Shown here piece after piece: positions 51,723 to 64,000 of a stretch of 64,000 bases of DNA (position 1 is its first letter; each line of letters begins with the position of its first letter). The position numbers and the translations under genes were made by a program. Origin of the DNA: an uncultured Chromatiaceae bacterium (GTDB lineage Bacteria; Pseudomonadota; Gammaproteobacteria; Enterobacterales; Alteromonadaceae); NCBI GenBank assembly GCA_946482325.1, contig CAMLRA010000005.1, positions 10,493 through 74,492 on the forward strand, given 5' to 3'. The notes under the pieces are model-generated. The model made no database searches. It saw nothing but the letters and a program-made list of their open reading frames with translations, and had not been told where the DNA came from.

Positions 51723-53777
51723 GTGGCACAAGATTTTTTTGTCGAGATTGGCACTGAAGAGCTGCCACCGAAGTCGTTAAAAACCTTAGCAACGGCGTTG
51801 CAGCAGAATATCATCGAAGAGCTGAATAAACTCGGTCTGGCGTTTACTGACAGCCAATGGTACGCCGCGCCACGCCGTCTGGCGGTTCGTGTCAACGCGC
51901 TGGCTGCGCAGCAAGCTGACAAAGTCGTGGAAAAACGTGGCCCGGCTATCGCCGGTGCTTTTGATGCCAACGGCGAGCCGACCAAAGCGGCGCAAGCCTG
52001 GGCGGCGTCGAATGGCATCACTGTGGCAGAAGCGGAACGGCTGGAAACAGATAAAGGTGCCTGGCTTGTCCACAAAGCCAAAGTCACAGGTGTAGCGACA
52101 GTCGCGCTGCTGGAGCAAGTGGTGGCTACTGCGCTGGCAAAACTGCCGATCGCCAAGCCAATGCGCTGGGGCGCCAATGACGCTGAATTTATCCGTCCGG
52201 TGCACACCATCATCATGCTGTACGGCAACGATGTGGTGCCAGCGACCATTCTGGGTAAAACGGCTGGCCGCGTCACTCATGGTCATCGTTTCCATGCGCC
52301 AGCCAAAGTTGAAATCGCTAATGCGAATGCGTACTTAAGCACGCTGGAGCAGGCTTATGTGGTAGCGGATTACGACAAACGCAAAGCCTTTATCAAAGCC
52401 GAAGTCGAGAAAACAGCTGAAAGCTTAAAGGGTATCGCCCAGATGGACGACGCCCTGCTGGAAGAAGTATCTTCACTGGTCGAGTGGCCGGTGGTGCTGG
52501 TGGGTTCTTTTGAAGAACGTTTCCTTGAAGTGCCGCCAGAGCCGCTGATGTCGACGATGAAAGACAACCAGAAGTATTTCCCGCTGAAAGATGCAGCCGG
52601 CAAGCTTTTGAATAAATTCATTTTTGTCGCCAACATCGCCAGCAAAGACCCGCAACAAATCATTTCTGGTAACGAAAAAGTTGTGCGGCCGCGGTTAACC
52701 GACGCGCAGTTCTTCTTTGGTGTCGATAAAAAGACCAAACTGGCCGACCGGCTGGAAAGCCTCGGCACTGTGTTGTTCCAGCAAAAACTCGGTACGCTGC
52801 TGGAGAAATCCCAGCGCATCAGTGAACTGGCAGGTTATATAGCCGGCAAAATCGGTGCTGATGTTGAACACGCCAAACGCGCCGGTTTACTGTCAAAAAC
52901 CGATCTGATGAGCAACATGGTCGGCGAATTCCCGGAAACACAGGGCATTATGGGTATGCATTATGCGCGCATCGACGGCGAAGCCGAAGCGGTGGCGCTG
53001 GCGCTGAACGAGCAATATATGCCACGTTTTGCCGGTGATGCATTGCCGGGCCAGTTAGTCAGCTGCGCTGTGGCGATTGCCGACAAGCTGGACTCGTTAG
53101 TCGGTATCTTTGGCATCGGTCAGGCGCCAAAGGGTGACAAAGACCCATTTGCGCTGCGTCGTGCTGCGATTGGCGCGCTGCGCATCATGGTAGAGAAACA
53201 GCTGCCGCTGGATTTACTCGACGTGATTGGCTTTGCCCAAACCACTTTTGGCGACAAGCTTTCTAATGCGCAAGTAGCCGACGAAGTACTGGACTTTATG
53301 CTGGGTCGCTTCCGCGCCTGGTATGAAGGTGAAGGTTATGGCATCGACGTGATCCAGGCGGTGTTAGCGCGCCGGCCCACCAATCCGGCCGACTTTGACC
53401 GTCGGGTCAAAGCAGTCGCTGAGTTCCGTAAACTGGACGCTGCACTGGCGCTTGCTGCGGCGAACAAACGCGTAGCCAATATTCTGGCCAAAGTGACTGA
53501 AGCCATTCCGGCGACTGTCGATGCCGGTTTACTGACAGAAGCGGCCGAAAAAGCGTTGCACACGGCTATTGCGGCTGAGCAGGCTTATCAGCAAAGCTTG
53601 AATAGCTACAGCGAAGGCCTGGCCCATCTGGCGCAATTGCGCGACGTGGTCGATCAATTCTTTGACCAGGTGATGGTCAACGCCGATGACGCCAAAGTGC
53701 GGCTGAACCGTCAGGCGCTGCTGGCGCAGTTACGTGCGTTGTTCCTGCAGGTGGCGGATATAGCAGTGCTGCAGTAA
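51723..53777 (+). CDS. glyS: Glycyl-tRNA synthetase beta subunit
   Basis: 684 residues. GTG start at 51723 with AGGAGG 7 nt upstream. Binds tRNA and contains an HD-like region and anticodon-binding C-terminus. Complete. Confidence 0.98.
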   Translation: MAQDFFVEIGTEELPPKSLKTLATALQQNIIEELNKLGLAFTDSQWYAAPRRLAVRVNALAAQQADKVVEKRGPAIAGAFDANGEPTKAAQAWAASNGITVAEAERLETDKGAWLVHKAKVTGVATVALLEQVVATALAKLPIAKPMRWGANDAEFIRPVHTIIMLYGNDVVPATILGKTAGRVTHGHRFHAPAKVEIANANAYLSTLEQAYVVADYDKRKAFIKAEVEKTAESLKGIAQMDDALLEEVSSLVEWPVVLVGSFEERFLEVPPEPLMSTMKDNQKYFPLKDAAGKLLNKFIFVANIASKDPQQIISGNEKVVRPRLTDAQFFFGVDKKTKLADRLESLGTVLFQQKLGTLLEKSQRISELAGYIAGKIGADVEHAKRAGLLSKTDLMSNMVGEFPETQGIMGMHYARIDGEAEAVALALNEQYMPRFAGDALPGQLVSCAVAIADKLDSLVGIFGIGQAPKGDKDPFALRRAAIGALRIMVEKQLPLDLLDVIGFAQTTFGDKLSNAQVADEVLDFMLGRFRAWYEGEGYGIDVIQAVLARRPTNPADFDRRVKAVAEFRKLDAALALAAANKRVANILAKVTEAIPATVDAGLLTEAAEKALHTAIAAEQAYQQSLNSYSEGLAHLAQLRDVVDQFFDQVMVNADDAKVRLNRQALLAQLRALFLQVADIAVLQ

Positions 53778-53801
53778 GCATTGTTCGTCGTTCGAATCGC
53801 T

Positions 53802-53828
53802 AAAAGCCAGCCTCGTGCTGGCTTTTTT
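53802..53828 (+). terminator. Terminator after glyS
   Basis: AAAAGCCAGC-CTCGT-GCTGGCTTTT with a T-run. Confidence 0.93.
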
Positions 53829-53883
53829 ATACCCGCAGCCACATGCTGGTTCGTGGCATCGTGAAATTAATTGGCCTGACTAT

Positions 53884-53909
53884 GAACCTGCAGCCTGAGT
53901 TGCGTCGTC
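53884..53909 (+). promoter_or_regulatory. ECF-type promoter-like element
   Basis: GAACC (-35-like), about 16 nt, then CGTC (-10-like), 35 bp before the ECF sigma gene. Fits possible autoregulation but is short and unproven. Confidence 0.3.
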
Positions 53910-53943
53910 TTTATCACTGAAATTGCGAAGAACTGAGGGAACG

Positions 53944-54504
53944 ATGCTGCAAGCTGAACTGGATTTGTTAGTGCTGGCTTTTCAGCAAGGCGATAAAACG
54001 GCGCTGACTGCCCTCTATCAGCATTTTCACCGTGATTTACTGCGCTTTGCGCACTGGCAGGTACAAGGGCATCCGGTTGCTGCAGATCTGGTACAAAACG
54101 TCTGGTTCAAGGTGCTGAAACGAGTCCACCGGCTGGAGGACCCTGCGGTCTTTACCAGCTGGTTGTACCGGGCGGTGCGCTGGGAAGTGCTGGATTGGCA
54201 AAAGCAGGCAAATCAACGACTCACCGAGTTATTGGCAGAACCTGAATCGCTGCAGGCTCCACTGCTGCCTGAGGATGATTTCGCCGATTGCCTGTCGGGC
54301 TTCAATGCGGAAGACCAACTGCTAATCCGGTTGTTTTATCAGCATGAACTGGCGCAACAGGATATTGCCTTAATTCTGCAAATTCCACCGGGCACAGTGA
54401 AATCGCGGTTATATCGGATCCGCCAGCAACTGGCGGCGCAAATCAGGCCAGACAAAATGCGGTCTGCTGAAGTTAAAGAGCCACGAGGTGAACAACATGA
54501 ATGA
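53944..54504 (+). CDS. ECF-type RNA polymerase sigma factor
   Basis: 186 residues from MLQAELD (GAGGG 4 nt upstream). Region 2 (LLRFAHWQVQGHPVAADLVQNVWFKVLK) and region 4 (IALILQIPPGTVKSRLYRIRQQL) of sigma-70 family. It overlaps the next gene by 8 bp. Target promoters unknown. Confidence 0.88.
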   Translation: MLQAELDLLVLAFQQGDKTALTALYQHFHRDLLRFAHWQVQGHPVAADLVQNVWFKVLKRVHRLEDPAVFTSWLYRAVRWEVLDWQKQANQRLTELLAEPESLQAPLLPEDDFADCLSGFNAEDQLLIRLFYQHELAQQDIALILQIPPGTVKSRLYRIRQQLAAQIRPDKMRSAEVKEPRGEQHE

Positions 54505-54871
54505 AGATAAAGAGCTCGCGCAGTTATTGGCGCGACAAAACGCCGAAATCGATCGGCTGATGAGGGAGGAGCAAGGATTGCCGGCGGTGCTCGCGGCCGG
54601 ATTCCAGGGTGGACTGAGTGGATTGATGCTATTTGCCTATATCGTCGCTGTGGTACTGGCCATTGCATTGTTTTACTGCGGGTATCGTTTTATCACTGCG
54701 CCATCTGCCGATTTAGTTTTTTGGGGCGTGTTGCTGTTGTTGTGTTTTCAGGCGCAGGTGGGCACCAAACAATGGATTTGGCTGGAAACGCAGCGGGCCG
54801 GCACGATGCGGGAACTGAAAAAACTGCAACTGGCGATAGAGCAGCTGCAAAGTAGAGTGCAGCAGCAATAG
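54497..54871 (+). CDS. Two-helix membrane protein co-expressed with the sigma factor
   Basis: 124 residues, starting MNEDKELAQLL (GAGGT 7 nt upstream). A cytoplasmic N-terminal helix, two membrane helices and a C-terminal coiled coil (LKKLQLAIEQLQSRVQQQ). Overlap with the ECF gene suggests it controls or depends on it, possibly an anti-sigma-like role. No zinc-type anti-sigma motif is visible. Confidence 0.75.
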   Translation: MNEDKELAQLLARQNAEIDRLMREEQGLPAVLAAGFQGGLSGLMLFAYIVAVVLAIALFYCGYRFITAPSADLVFWGVLLLLCFQAQVGTKQWIWLETQRAGTMRELKKLQLAIEQLQSRVQQQ

Positions 54872-54999
54872 CGGGTGATAAGCCGTAGTGATGCCATCGC
54901 AACAAAACTCCGGCTGGTCGCAGAAACTTTGTGTGGTGCTTGCCGGCGCAGCACGGACGCCTTAGCTTGGTATTTTTTAACCAAACTGAGTTGTCGTTG

Positions 55000-57678
55000 A
55001 TGCGCCGGATCCTCCCCGTTTTTTGCCTTGTCGCTGGCCAGTTGTTCGCAGCACAGGCGTTTGCCAATGAATCTGCTGCGGCTTTGCCATATTTCCCGGG
55101 CAGCCAATACAACAGCACTGTGCCGACGGTGCAGCAGGCGCTGGGTTATGCGCTGGGGAGCCGCATCACAGAACCGGCTGCGGTGCTGGACTATTTCCGC
55201 CAGCTGCAGCAAGCGGCGCCGGACCGGCTGAAGCTGGTGCAGTATGGCAAAAGTGCGCAGGGGCGGCCGCTGTTTTATGTGGTGATTGGCAAGCCTGCGC
55301 ATTTAAGCGCCTTAGATCAAATCGAAGCCGATATGCGTCGACTGGCTGACCCGCGGACCTTAAATGGAGACGGCGCCGAACAACTGCTGCAACAGCTGCC
55401 ATCCAGCGTCTGGGTGTCCAGTACCTTGCATGGTAATGAAATCAGCCCGGTCGATGCAGCGATGGCGCTGGCGTATTTCCTGCTCGCTGAACAAAGCGGC
55501 AAAGCGGCGCAAATCCTTGATAACACGCTGGTGTATATCGAACCGCTGCAAAACCCGGACGGTCATCATCGTTTTGTCAGCCGTTATTACGCCACCGCTG
55601 GCCTTGAGCATTCCGCCGACCGTTTTTCCGCCGAACATAACGAACCCTGGCCCAATGGCCGCACCAATCATTATTTGTTTGATATGAACCGCGACTGGGT
55701 AGCACTGACTCAACCGGAAATTCAGCAACGGGTAAAGGCGCTGCAACAGATGTTCCCGCTGGTGTATGTCGATTCACACGAGATGAGTGGCGACCAGAGT
55801 TATTACTTCAGCCCGGAAGCGGAACCTTACAATCCATTTATCCTGCCAGCACAGCGTGAGACGTTGCAGTGGTTCGGCCAGAACAATGCAAAACAGTTTG
55901 ATGCGCTGGGCTATGACTACTTTACCCGCGAAATCTTTGATGCGTTTTTCCCGGGCTATGGCGCCAGCTGGCCGCTGTATCACGGCAGCATTGCGATGAC
56001 CTATGAGATGGGCTCGGCACGGGGTCACGCTTATCGCAAACAAGATGGCTCTGTAGTGACTTTTGCCGACGGTGTGCAGCGTAACTTTATTGCTTATACC
56101 GCCACACTGGAAACGGCAGCGACTAAACGCAAAGAGCTGCTGCAGCGTTTTTATCAGTACCGGCAACAGGCGCTGAAGCAAGGTACCAGAGATGGCATCG
56201 GCAGTTATATTTTCCCGGCGCTGCGCGACAAAGCCGGCCACCAAAAATTGATGGGCGTGTTAAGCCAGCATGGTATTCGGGTGGAGCAGGCAACAGAGGA
56301 CTTCCGCGCCTGTGGCCAGTCGTATCAACAAGGCGCTTATCTGGTGAATACCGCACAGCCGACTTATCAGCTGATCCGCGCTGTGATGGATGACACAGTG
56401 CCGATGGATGCGAAATTTATCAAACAGCAGGAAGCGCGCCGTGCCAATAATCTGCCGGACCAGATTTATGACGTGACCGCCTGGTCCTTGCCACAGATGT
56501 ATAACCTGCAGGTGAACCGTTGCAGCACCGTTGTGGAAGTGCAAAGCCAGGTGGTTGGCCCCGAGACAATTCTGCCAGGCAAGGTCACTACACCCGATGC
56601 CAGTTATGGTTATCTGGTACCCTGGGGTGATATGGCTGCTGCCCGACTGATGAGTGCGGCGTTACAACAGGGGTTTAAGGTCAAAAGTACCGATCTGGCC
56701 TTCACCCATCAAAATGGCAAACAATATCCGGCTGGCACGCTGATTTTGAGTAAGACCGATAACCCGGGCCTTGCCGACAAAATTGGCGCGCTGGCGGCTA
56801 ATTCCGGTGCTTGGGTGGAAGGCATCAACAGCAGTTGGGTTTCCGACGGGCCAAATTTTGGTTCAGATCAGGTCAAGCTGATCCCTAAAGTGAAGATTGC
56901 CATGGCCTGGGATGAGCCAACAGACCCGCTCAGTGCTGGCAGTGCCCGGTTTGTGCTGGAGCGTTTTGTTGGTTATCCGGTGACGGCGCTGCGGCCGGCG
57001 CAAATGCTGCAGTCGGCGCTGCAGGGCTATGACGTACTGATTCTGCCGTCGACGCGCAGTGGCTACCAAAACGCTTTGGGCGAACGCGGTCAGCAGTTAC
57101 TGCGCCAGTTTGTGCAGCGCGGTGGTGTGCTGATTGCGCTTGGCAACGCCAACGAGTGGTTGTTGCAAGGCAAAGAGCCGCTGCTGGCCAGCAAACAGGA
57201 ATTTAAAACCAGTGCGCGCGAAAAACCGCAGGACGACACGCAAGTGCCTGGCACTGTGCTCAAAGCAGAATCCGATTATCAGAAATTACTGGAACCCTGG
57301 CAGGCGGACCCGGATTGGGTGCCGGGCTTTTTGGCCAATGCCCGTGTCGATCAGAATCACTGGTTAAGCGCAGCAGTGCCGCCGCAGGTCAAAACCATTT
57401 ATGTCGGCAATCAAATCTATACGCCGCTGTCGATTGATCAGGGGCGCAATGTCGTGACTTTCGACAGCGCCGACAAAGTGCTGGCAGGCGGTTTTGTCTG
57501 GGACGAAAACCGCCTGCAAATCGGCCATAAAGCCGTGGTCATGGTGCAGGAGCTGGGCCGCGGTCAAATCGTCGCCTTTACTCAGGAACCAAATTTCCGC
57601 GCTGCCGTCGATGGCATGCATCTGTTGTATATCAACGCGGTGTTCCGTGGCGCTGCCAACGCGTCACCGCTGCGTTAG
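55000..57678 (+). CDS. M14-family zinc carboxypeptidase, secreted
   Basis: 892 residues from MRRILPVF with a signal peptide (cleavage after AFA). HGNEISP supplies the first His and Glu zinc ligands and DSHEMSG the later His. The C-terminal half includes a class-I glutamine-amidotransferase-like segment (LRQFVQRGGVLIALGNA). Probably a periplasmic or outer-membrane peptidase acting on peptides. Ribosome-binding site weak. Confidence 0.88.
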   Translation: MRRILPVFCLVAGQLFAAQAFANESAAALPYFPGSQYNSTVPTVQQALGYALGSRITEPAAVLDYFRQLQQAAPDRLKLVQYGKSAQGRPLFYVVIGKPAHLSALDQIEADMRRLADPRTLNGDGAEQLLQQLPSSVWVSSTLHGNEISPVDAAMALAYFLLAEQSGKAAQILDNTLVYIEPLQNPDGHHRFVSRYYATAGLEHSADRFSAEHNEPWPNGRTNHYLFDMNRDWVALTQPEIQQRVKALQQMFPLVYVDSHEMSGDQSYYFSPEAEPYNPFILPAQRETLQWFGQNNAKQFDALGYDYFTREIFDAFFPGYGASWPLYHGSIAMTYEMGSARGHAYRKQDGSVVTFADGVQRNFIAYTATLETAATKRKELLQRFYQYRQQALKQGTRDGIGSYIFPALRDKAGHQKLMGVLSQHGIRVEQATEDFRACGQSYQQGAYLVNTAQPTYQLIRAVMDDTVPMDAKFIKQQEARRANNLPDQIYDVTAWSLPQMYNLQVNRCSTVVEVQSQVVGPETILPGKVTTPDASYGYLVPWGDMAAARLMSAALQQGFKVKSTDLAFTHQNGKQYPAGTLILSKTDNPGLADKIGALAANSGAWVEGINSSWVSDGPNFGSDQVKLIPKVKIAMAWDEPTDPLSAGSARFVLERFVGYPVTALRPAQMLQSALQGYDVLILPSTRSGYQNALGERGQQLLRQFVQRGGVLIALGNANEWLLQGKEPLLASKQEFKTSAREKPQDDTQVPGTVLKAESDYQKLLEPWQADPDWVPGFLANARVDQNHWLSAAVPPQVKTIYVGNQIYTPLSIDQGRNVVTFDSADKVLAGGFVWDENRLQIGHKAVVMVQELGRGQIVAFTQEPNFRAAVDGMHLLYINAVFRGAANASPLR

Positions 57679-57681
57679 AAA

Positions 57682-57703
57682 AAGCCAGCCTGAAAGGCTG
57701 GCC
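57682..57703 (+). terminator. Hairpin after the M14 peptidase gene
   Basis: GCCAGCC and GGCTGGC pair with a TGAAA loop just after the stop; no U-run, so modest support. Confidence 0.5.
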
Positions 57704-57729
57704 CATAGTTAAACATAGTTACGTGGGTT

Positions 57730-58476
57730 TCACGATACCTTGTAGCTGGCGACGTACCAGTGCAGCGCGTCACGCAGCAACACCGCAGTACCGGCGCCAA
57801 ATCTGTCGTAATAAGCCTGAAAACGCGCATCGCTGACGTATAAGTCACCGAGCATCACCAGACGCTGCAACGGACATGGTCCATACTGTTGCAGCCATTG
57901 ATGCTGGCGCACCGCCCACAGCTGCACTTCGGCGGCATCGGCCGGTAAATGCAGACATTGCGCTAAGCCCCGGGCGATCTGTTCACCTTCTTGCGCCAGC
58001 TGTTGCTGTTGTTCCGCGTTTAACTGCGCCAGTTGCTGTTCGCTCTGACGGATCTCGGCTTCGCCCCAGCGCTGTGCTGCTTCTTCGCGTAATGTCGCCT
58101 GACTGAATTGATTAAATAACTGGGATGACGTGGTCATCGATGAAGACTCCTGCTGTTGGATAGTAAAATCCAGCATGCTTTGCAGCCGTTGCAGATGTGC
58201 GATCCGCCCGGCCAGCAATTGCTGTTGCTCCCGTAAACAATGAGTCAGGTCATAGTCCGGTTGCTGCATGATCTGCTGGATTTGCGCCAGCGGATATTCC
58301 AGCTCACGAAACATCAGGATCTGCTGCAATTGCAGCACCTGTTGTTCGTTATACAGCCGATAGCCACCACTGCTGCGACCTGCCGGTTGCAACAATCCGA
58401 TCGCATCATAGTGATGCAGGGTACGGACGCTGACGCCGGCAAGCGCGGCGAGCTGACTAATGCTGTAAGTTGACAT
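57730..58476 (-). CDS. MerR-family regulator with TipAS-like domain
   Basis: 248 residues. N-terminal MerR helix-turn-helix (YSISQLAALAGVSVRTLHHYDAIGLL), coiled coil, and a C-terminal TipAS-type antibiotic-binding-like domain. Such regulators respond to drugs and activate promoters with 19-bp spacers. Autoregulatory promoter present just upstream. Confidence 0.9.
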   Translation of the reverse strand: MSTYSISQLAALAGVSVRTLHHYDAIGLLQPAGRSSGGYRLYNEQQVLQLQQILMFRELEYPLAQIQQIMQQPDYDLTHCLREQQQLLAGRIAHLQRLQSMLDFTIQQQESSSMTTSSQLFNQFSQATLREEAAQRWGEAEIRQSEQQLAQLNAEQQQQLAQEGEQIARGLAQCLHLPADAAEVQLWAVRQHQWLQQYGPCPLQRLVMLGDLYVSDARFQAYYDRFGAGTAVLLRDALHWYVASYKVS

Positions 58477-58500
58477 ACCTGACTCCTGTTGACGGCGGGC

Positions 58501-58531
58501 AGTCTGCAGCCTGACGTAACGTCAGACGCAA
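58501..58531 (-). promoter_or_regulatory. MerR-type promoter with 19-bp spacer and dyad
   Basis: Leftward: TTGCGT (58531-58526), then a 19-bp spacer holding the perfect dyad CTGACGT-T-ACGTCAG (58525-58511), then CAGACT (58506-58501). The over-long spacer with centred dyad is the hallmark of MerR control. The gene starts at 58476. Confidence 0.7.
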
Positions 58532-58579
58532 GCAGTTATTGCAGGATTTTTTGCAGAAATTTCATAGAGCCAGCGATTC

Positions 58580-59629
58580 TCAGCTTCGAACCAGATTACG
58601 GCCATCTGCTTTGGCCTGATACAGCAGCTGGTCGGCCTGGCGTAGGGCTTCGTCAAAATCGTGGCTGCCGCTTAGCACGGCCACGCCAAAACTACAGGTG
58701 ATCACCAGCTCGGGATGTTGTGGCAAAAAGCGCTGCTGCGCCACAGCCTGACGGATTTTTTCCGCGACCCGGGCCGCGTCAGTCAGTTGCGTGTGTGGCA
58801 ACAGCAATAAAAATTCTTCACCGCCATAGCGGCAGGCGATATCGGGCTGGCGCAATTTGCCGCGAAACAACCTGGCGATTTGCTGCAGGACTTTGTCACC
58901 CTCGGCATGGCCAAAGCTGTCGTTGATATGTTTGAAATGGTCCAAATCGACCAAAATCAGTGCCATTGGCAACAACAATTCCGGTTGTTGCTGCAGATAT
59001 TGCGGCATGCTCTGGTCGAGGAAACGCCGGTTGGCGAGGCCGGTCAGCGCGTCGGTATTGGCCTGATTGTCTTTGCTGCGCTGCAGCAAATCCATACTGT
59101 GGTGGCTGCGTTCGCGAAAATGTTCGTTAATGCCGCAGGCCAGGATCAGGGTCAGCAAAGACGCCAGAAACCGGCTGCTTTCGGCCACCCGGTATTGTGC
59201 CTGTCCCAATGCCGGGCCATACAGTACCAACGCCAAAATCGCCAGCAGGGTCAGGTTCAGAATAGTGCCGCGTTTGCGGCCCAATAAACCATACAAAATC
59301 GGTGGAAACGGAAACACCCAAAACAGCGCAGTTTGCTCAAACCCGCCATGCACGACCAGCCCAACTACAAAAGCGGACACCAAGACACCTTCAATCAGAC
59401 AAGCCGTTTCCAGCTGTTGACTGGCATGAAACCAGGCGGCATTGAGTAAAAAGCTAAAGGCGCAGCCAAACAGGATAAATTGCAGCAGGTAATCTTCGCT
59501 GAACAAATGCCGTAAGCCCAGCACCAGCATAATGGCCGAGGTGATATAGCTGACAAACAACAGAATGTAGCGGCGACGATTCTGTTCAACAGACAAGGCT
59601 TCAGCCAGACCGGCGCGGGAAATAGGCAC
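58580..59629 (-). CDS. Membrane diguanylate cyclase
   Basis: 349 residues. Six to seven N-terminal membrane helices (residues 20-165), then a GGDEF domain with GGEEF (269-273) and an inhibitory RxxD site (R260-D263) five residues before it. Makes c-di-GMP from two GTP. Active-site residues look intact. Confidence 0.94.
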   Translation of the reverse strand: MPISRAGLAEALSVEQNRRRYILLFVSYITSAIMLVLGLRHLFSEDYLLQFILFGCAFSFLLNAAWFHASQQLETACLIEGVLVSAFVVGLVVHGGFEQTALFWVFPFPPILYGLLGRKRGTILNLTLLAILALVLYGPALGQAQYRVAESSRFLASLLTLILACGINEHFRERSHHSMDLLQRSKDNQANTDALTGLANRRFLDQSMPQYLQQQPELLLPMALILVDLDHFKHINDSFGHAEGDKVLQQIARLFRGKLRQPDIACRYGGEEFLLLLPHTQLTDAARVAEKIRQAVAQQRFLPQHPELVITCSFGVAVLSGSHDFDEALRQADQLLYQAKADGRNLVRS

Positions 59630-59691
59630 TATGCATTTTCCTTCCGCTGAGAATGCCCCAGTATTGAGTCAAGCGGCAGGAAAACACAATG

Positions 59692-59949
59692 TCAGGCTGT
59701 GTTTTTTTTCAGCAGATAACGATAGGGCAAGCTACTGGTATCACTGGCAATTAATTCGTGATCCATAAAACGGCAGAACGCCGGAATATCACGGGTGGTG
59801 GCCGGGTCGTCGGCAATGATCAACAAAGTTTCACCGGCCTGCATTTTCCGGATAGTCAGTCGGGTCATCATCACAGGTTCAGGGCAACGCAGGCCCAAAG
59901 CGTCGAGTTGCTGGTCGGCATCAGTAAATAAATCAGCAGCAGGGGACAT
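59692..59949 (-). CDS. tusA: TusA-family sulfurtransferase
   Basis: 85 residues from MSPAADLF (GGAG 8 nt upstream). The [17 protein letters not shown] motif carries the sulfur-accepting cysteine. In E. coli TusA delivers sulfur for tRNA 2-thiouridine. Confidence 0.88.
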   Translation of the reverse strand: MSPAADLFTDADQQLDALGLRCPEPVMMTRLTIRKMQAGETLLIIADDPATTRDIPAFCRFMDHELIASDTSSLPYRYLLKKNTA

Positions 59950-60023
59950 CAGCAAAACTCCGGTTCAGGTCCAAAAGCGGTATCGTAACGGCGCGGCCGG
60001 CTGATTTCAAATCCCGGCCATAA

Positions 60024-60049
60024 ACAAAGGCAGCCGTAGCTGCCTTTGT
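60024..60049 (-). terminator. Terminator of the fadBA operon
   Basis: ACAAAGGCAGC-CGTA-GCTGCCTTTGT, an 11-bp perfect hairpin just after fadA. Confidence 0.85.
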
Positions 60050-60067
60050 CATCATGTCTAAACAGGC

Positions 60068-63405
<3,338 letters not shown>

Positions 63406-63520
63406 GGATGTTCTCCTTCGTCGCGTAGGTGACAGATACTTTTTTGAGATCGTCGCAACAGGTCAGATGAGTCTTGTGCGCAAGCAGTGTGTCGCGGTTC
63501 AGGAAAAAATTCAACCGTTA

Positions 63521-63538
63521 TTTAAACGAGCGTTTGAA
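63521..63538. promoter_or_regulatory. PsrA-type operator-like palindrome
   Basis: TTTAAACGAGCGTTTGAA: arms TTTAAAC/GTTTGAA around GAGC, resembling the AAAC-N2-4-GTTT motif of the fatty-acid regulator PsrA. It lies 116 bp from the fadB start and 44 bp from the divergent gene start. Confidence 0.45.
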
Positions 63539-63581
63539 TCGGCCGGCGACAACCAACTAACTATAGGTGGATTTTCGAAAC

Positions 63582-64000
63582 ATGGGGCAATTGAAGTCCG
63601 GGTTGGCAGTGTTGGTATTGTGGTGCGGTGCTGTGGTGGCCCCCGCATTGGCCGCGCCGTCAGACGCCGTATTGCGCGAGCGCTTTCTGCAGGCCGAGAA
63701 AAAAATTCACAAAGTGCCGCTGGCGCAGGCGGAAAAAATGCTGCGCGATTTACATGCGTATCCGCTAAAACCATATATTGAGCTGGAATATGTCAGCCGC
63801 ACCTTAGGCAATACTGAGGCGGTGCAAACGTTCCTGCAACAATACAAAGGCACACCGCTGGAGTGGCCGCTGAAAAAACGCTGGTTGTTGTATCTGGCCG
63901 GAGTGCAGCTGACGCAGCCGTTCCTGAAACATTACCAGATGGGCACTGACACAGTGCTCGATTGCACGGCGCTGCAATTACGTTTGCTGAATGAGCCGCC
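63582..64000 (+). CDS. slt: Soluble lytic murein transglycosylase, N-terminal part
   Basis: Open to the window edge, about 139 residues. A signal peptide (LAVLVLWCGAVVAPALA) precedes an alpha-helical superhelix like the Slt70 U-domain (FLQAEKKIHKVPLAQAEKMLRDLHAYPLKPYIELEY). The catalytic domain is outside the window, so the name rests on N-terminal resemblance. Confidence 0.75.
   Translation, partial: MGQLKSGLAVLVLWCGAVVAPALAAPSDAVLRERFLQAEKKIHKVPLAQAEKMLRDLHAYPLKPYIELEYVSRTLGNTEAVQTFLQQYKGTPLEWPLKKRWLLYLAGVQLTQPFLKHYQMGTDTVLDCTALQLRLLNEP

Overview
This window is the replication-origin neighbourhood of a gammaproteobacterial chromosome. The order mnmG, oriC, mioC, the dnaA-dnaN-recF-gyrB cluster divergent from rpmH-rnpA-yidD-yidC-mnmE, the rsmG-parA-parB-atpIBEFHAGDC block, and glyQS and fadBA all point to Alteromonadales or Chromatiaceae relatives. 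Protein style and codon use suggest something close to Rheinheimera; that genus is inference. No rRNA, tRNA, CRISPR array, IS element or prophage was seen.

Layout. 1-12 kb is accessory: a small membrane protein, an FAD amine/amino-acid oxidoreductase, a GNAT acetyltransferase, a LysR regulator, a large TonB-dependent receptor, a secreted hypothetical protein that looks frameshifted, a 2-oxoglutarate dioxygenase, a trans-sulfuration PLP enzyme and two tandem paralogous membrane-anchored proteins. 12-21.5 kb holds an M2 peptidase lipoprotein, a lipoprotein divergent from a histidine kinase/sigma-54 activator pair, VanZ-like and TraB/GumN-like proteins and glmU. 21.5-31 kb is the ATP synthase operon followed by parB, parA, rsmG and mnmG, all leftward. 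oriC lies at about 32.9-33.3 kb. 33.4-38.5 kb has mioC, deaD, trxC, a PEBP protein and mnmE. 38.5-47.4 kb is the dnaA region. 47.4-64 kb holds a solute-binding protein, a guanidine-II riboswitch with its SMR exporter gene, a BlaI/M56 pair, glyQS, an ECF sigma operon, an M14 peptidase, a MerR regulator, a diguanylate cyclase, tusA, fadBA and the start of a lytic transglycosylase gene.

How it fits together. The origin shows E. coli-type architecture: 13-mer-like AT-rich repeats, DnaA boxes, 14 GATC sites in about 325 bp and an IHF match. Three parS-like sites (two in recF, one near 2.57 kb) sit within 31 kb of oriC and would serve the ParAB pair. Two DnaA boxes lie upstream of dnaA, consistent with autoregulation.

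Most notable observations: (1) gyrB, an essential gene, carries an in-frame TAA at codon 167 with otherwise full-length homology on both sides. (2) A textbook guanidine-II (mini-ykkC) riboswitch precedes an SMR/Gdx exporter gene that is itself cut by an in-frame TAG at codon 56. (3) A canonical sigma-54 promoter lies directly upstream of the kinase/sigma-54-activator operon, suggesting autoregulation, with palindromes upstream as possible enhancers. (4) Two LacI/GalR-type palindromes sit between convergent genes with no obvious target. (5) A run of GATC sites at 11-12 bp spacing lies in oriC. I did not find a clearly novel defence or mobile system; the strongest candidate for an undescribed system is the lipoprotein/kinase/sigma-54 activator module.
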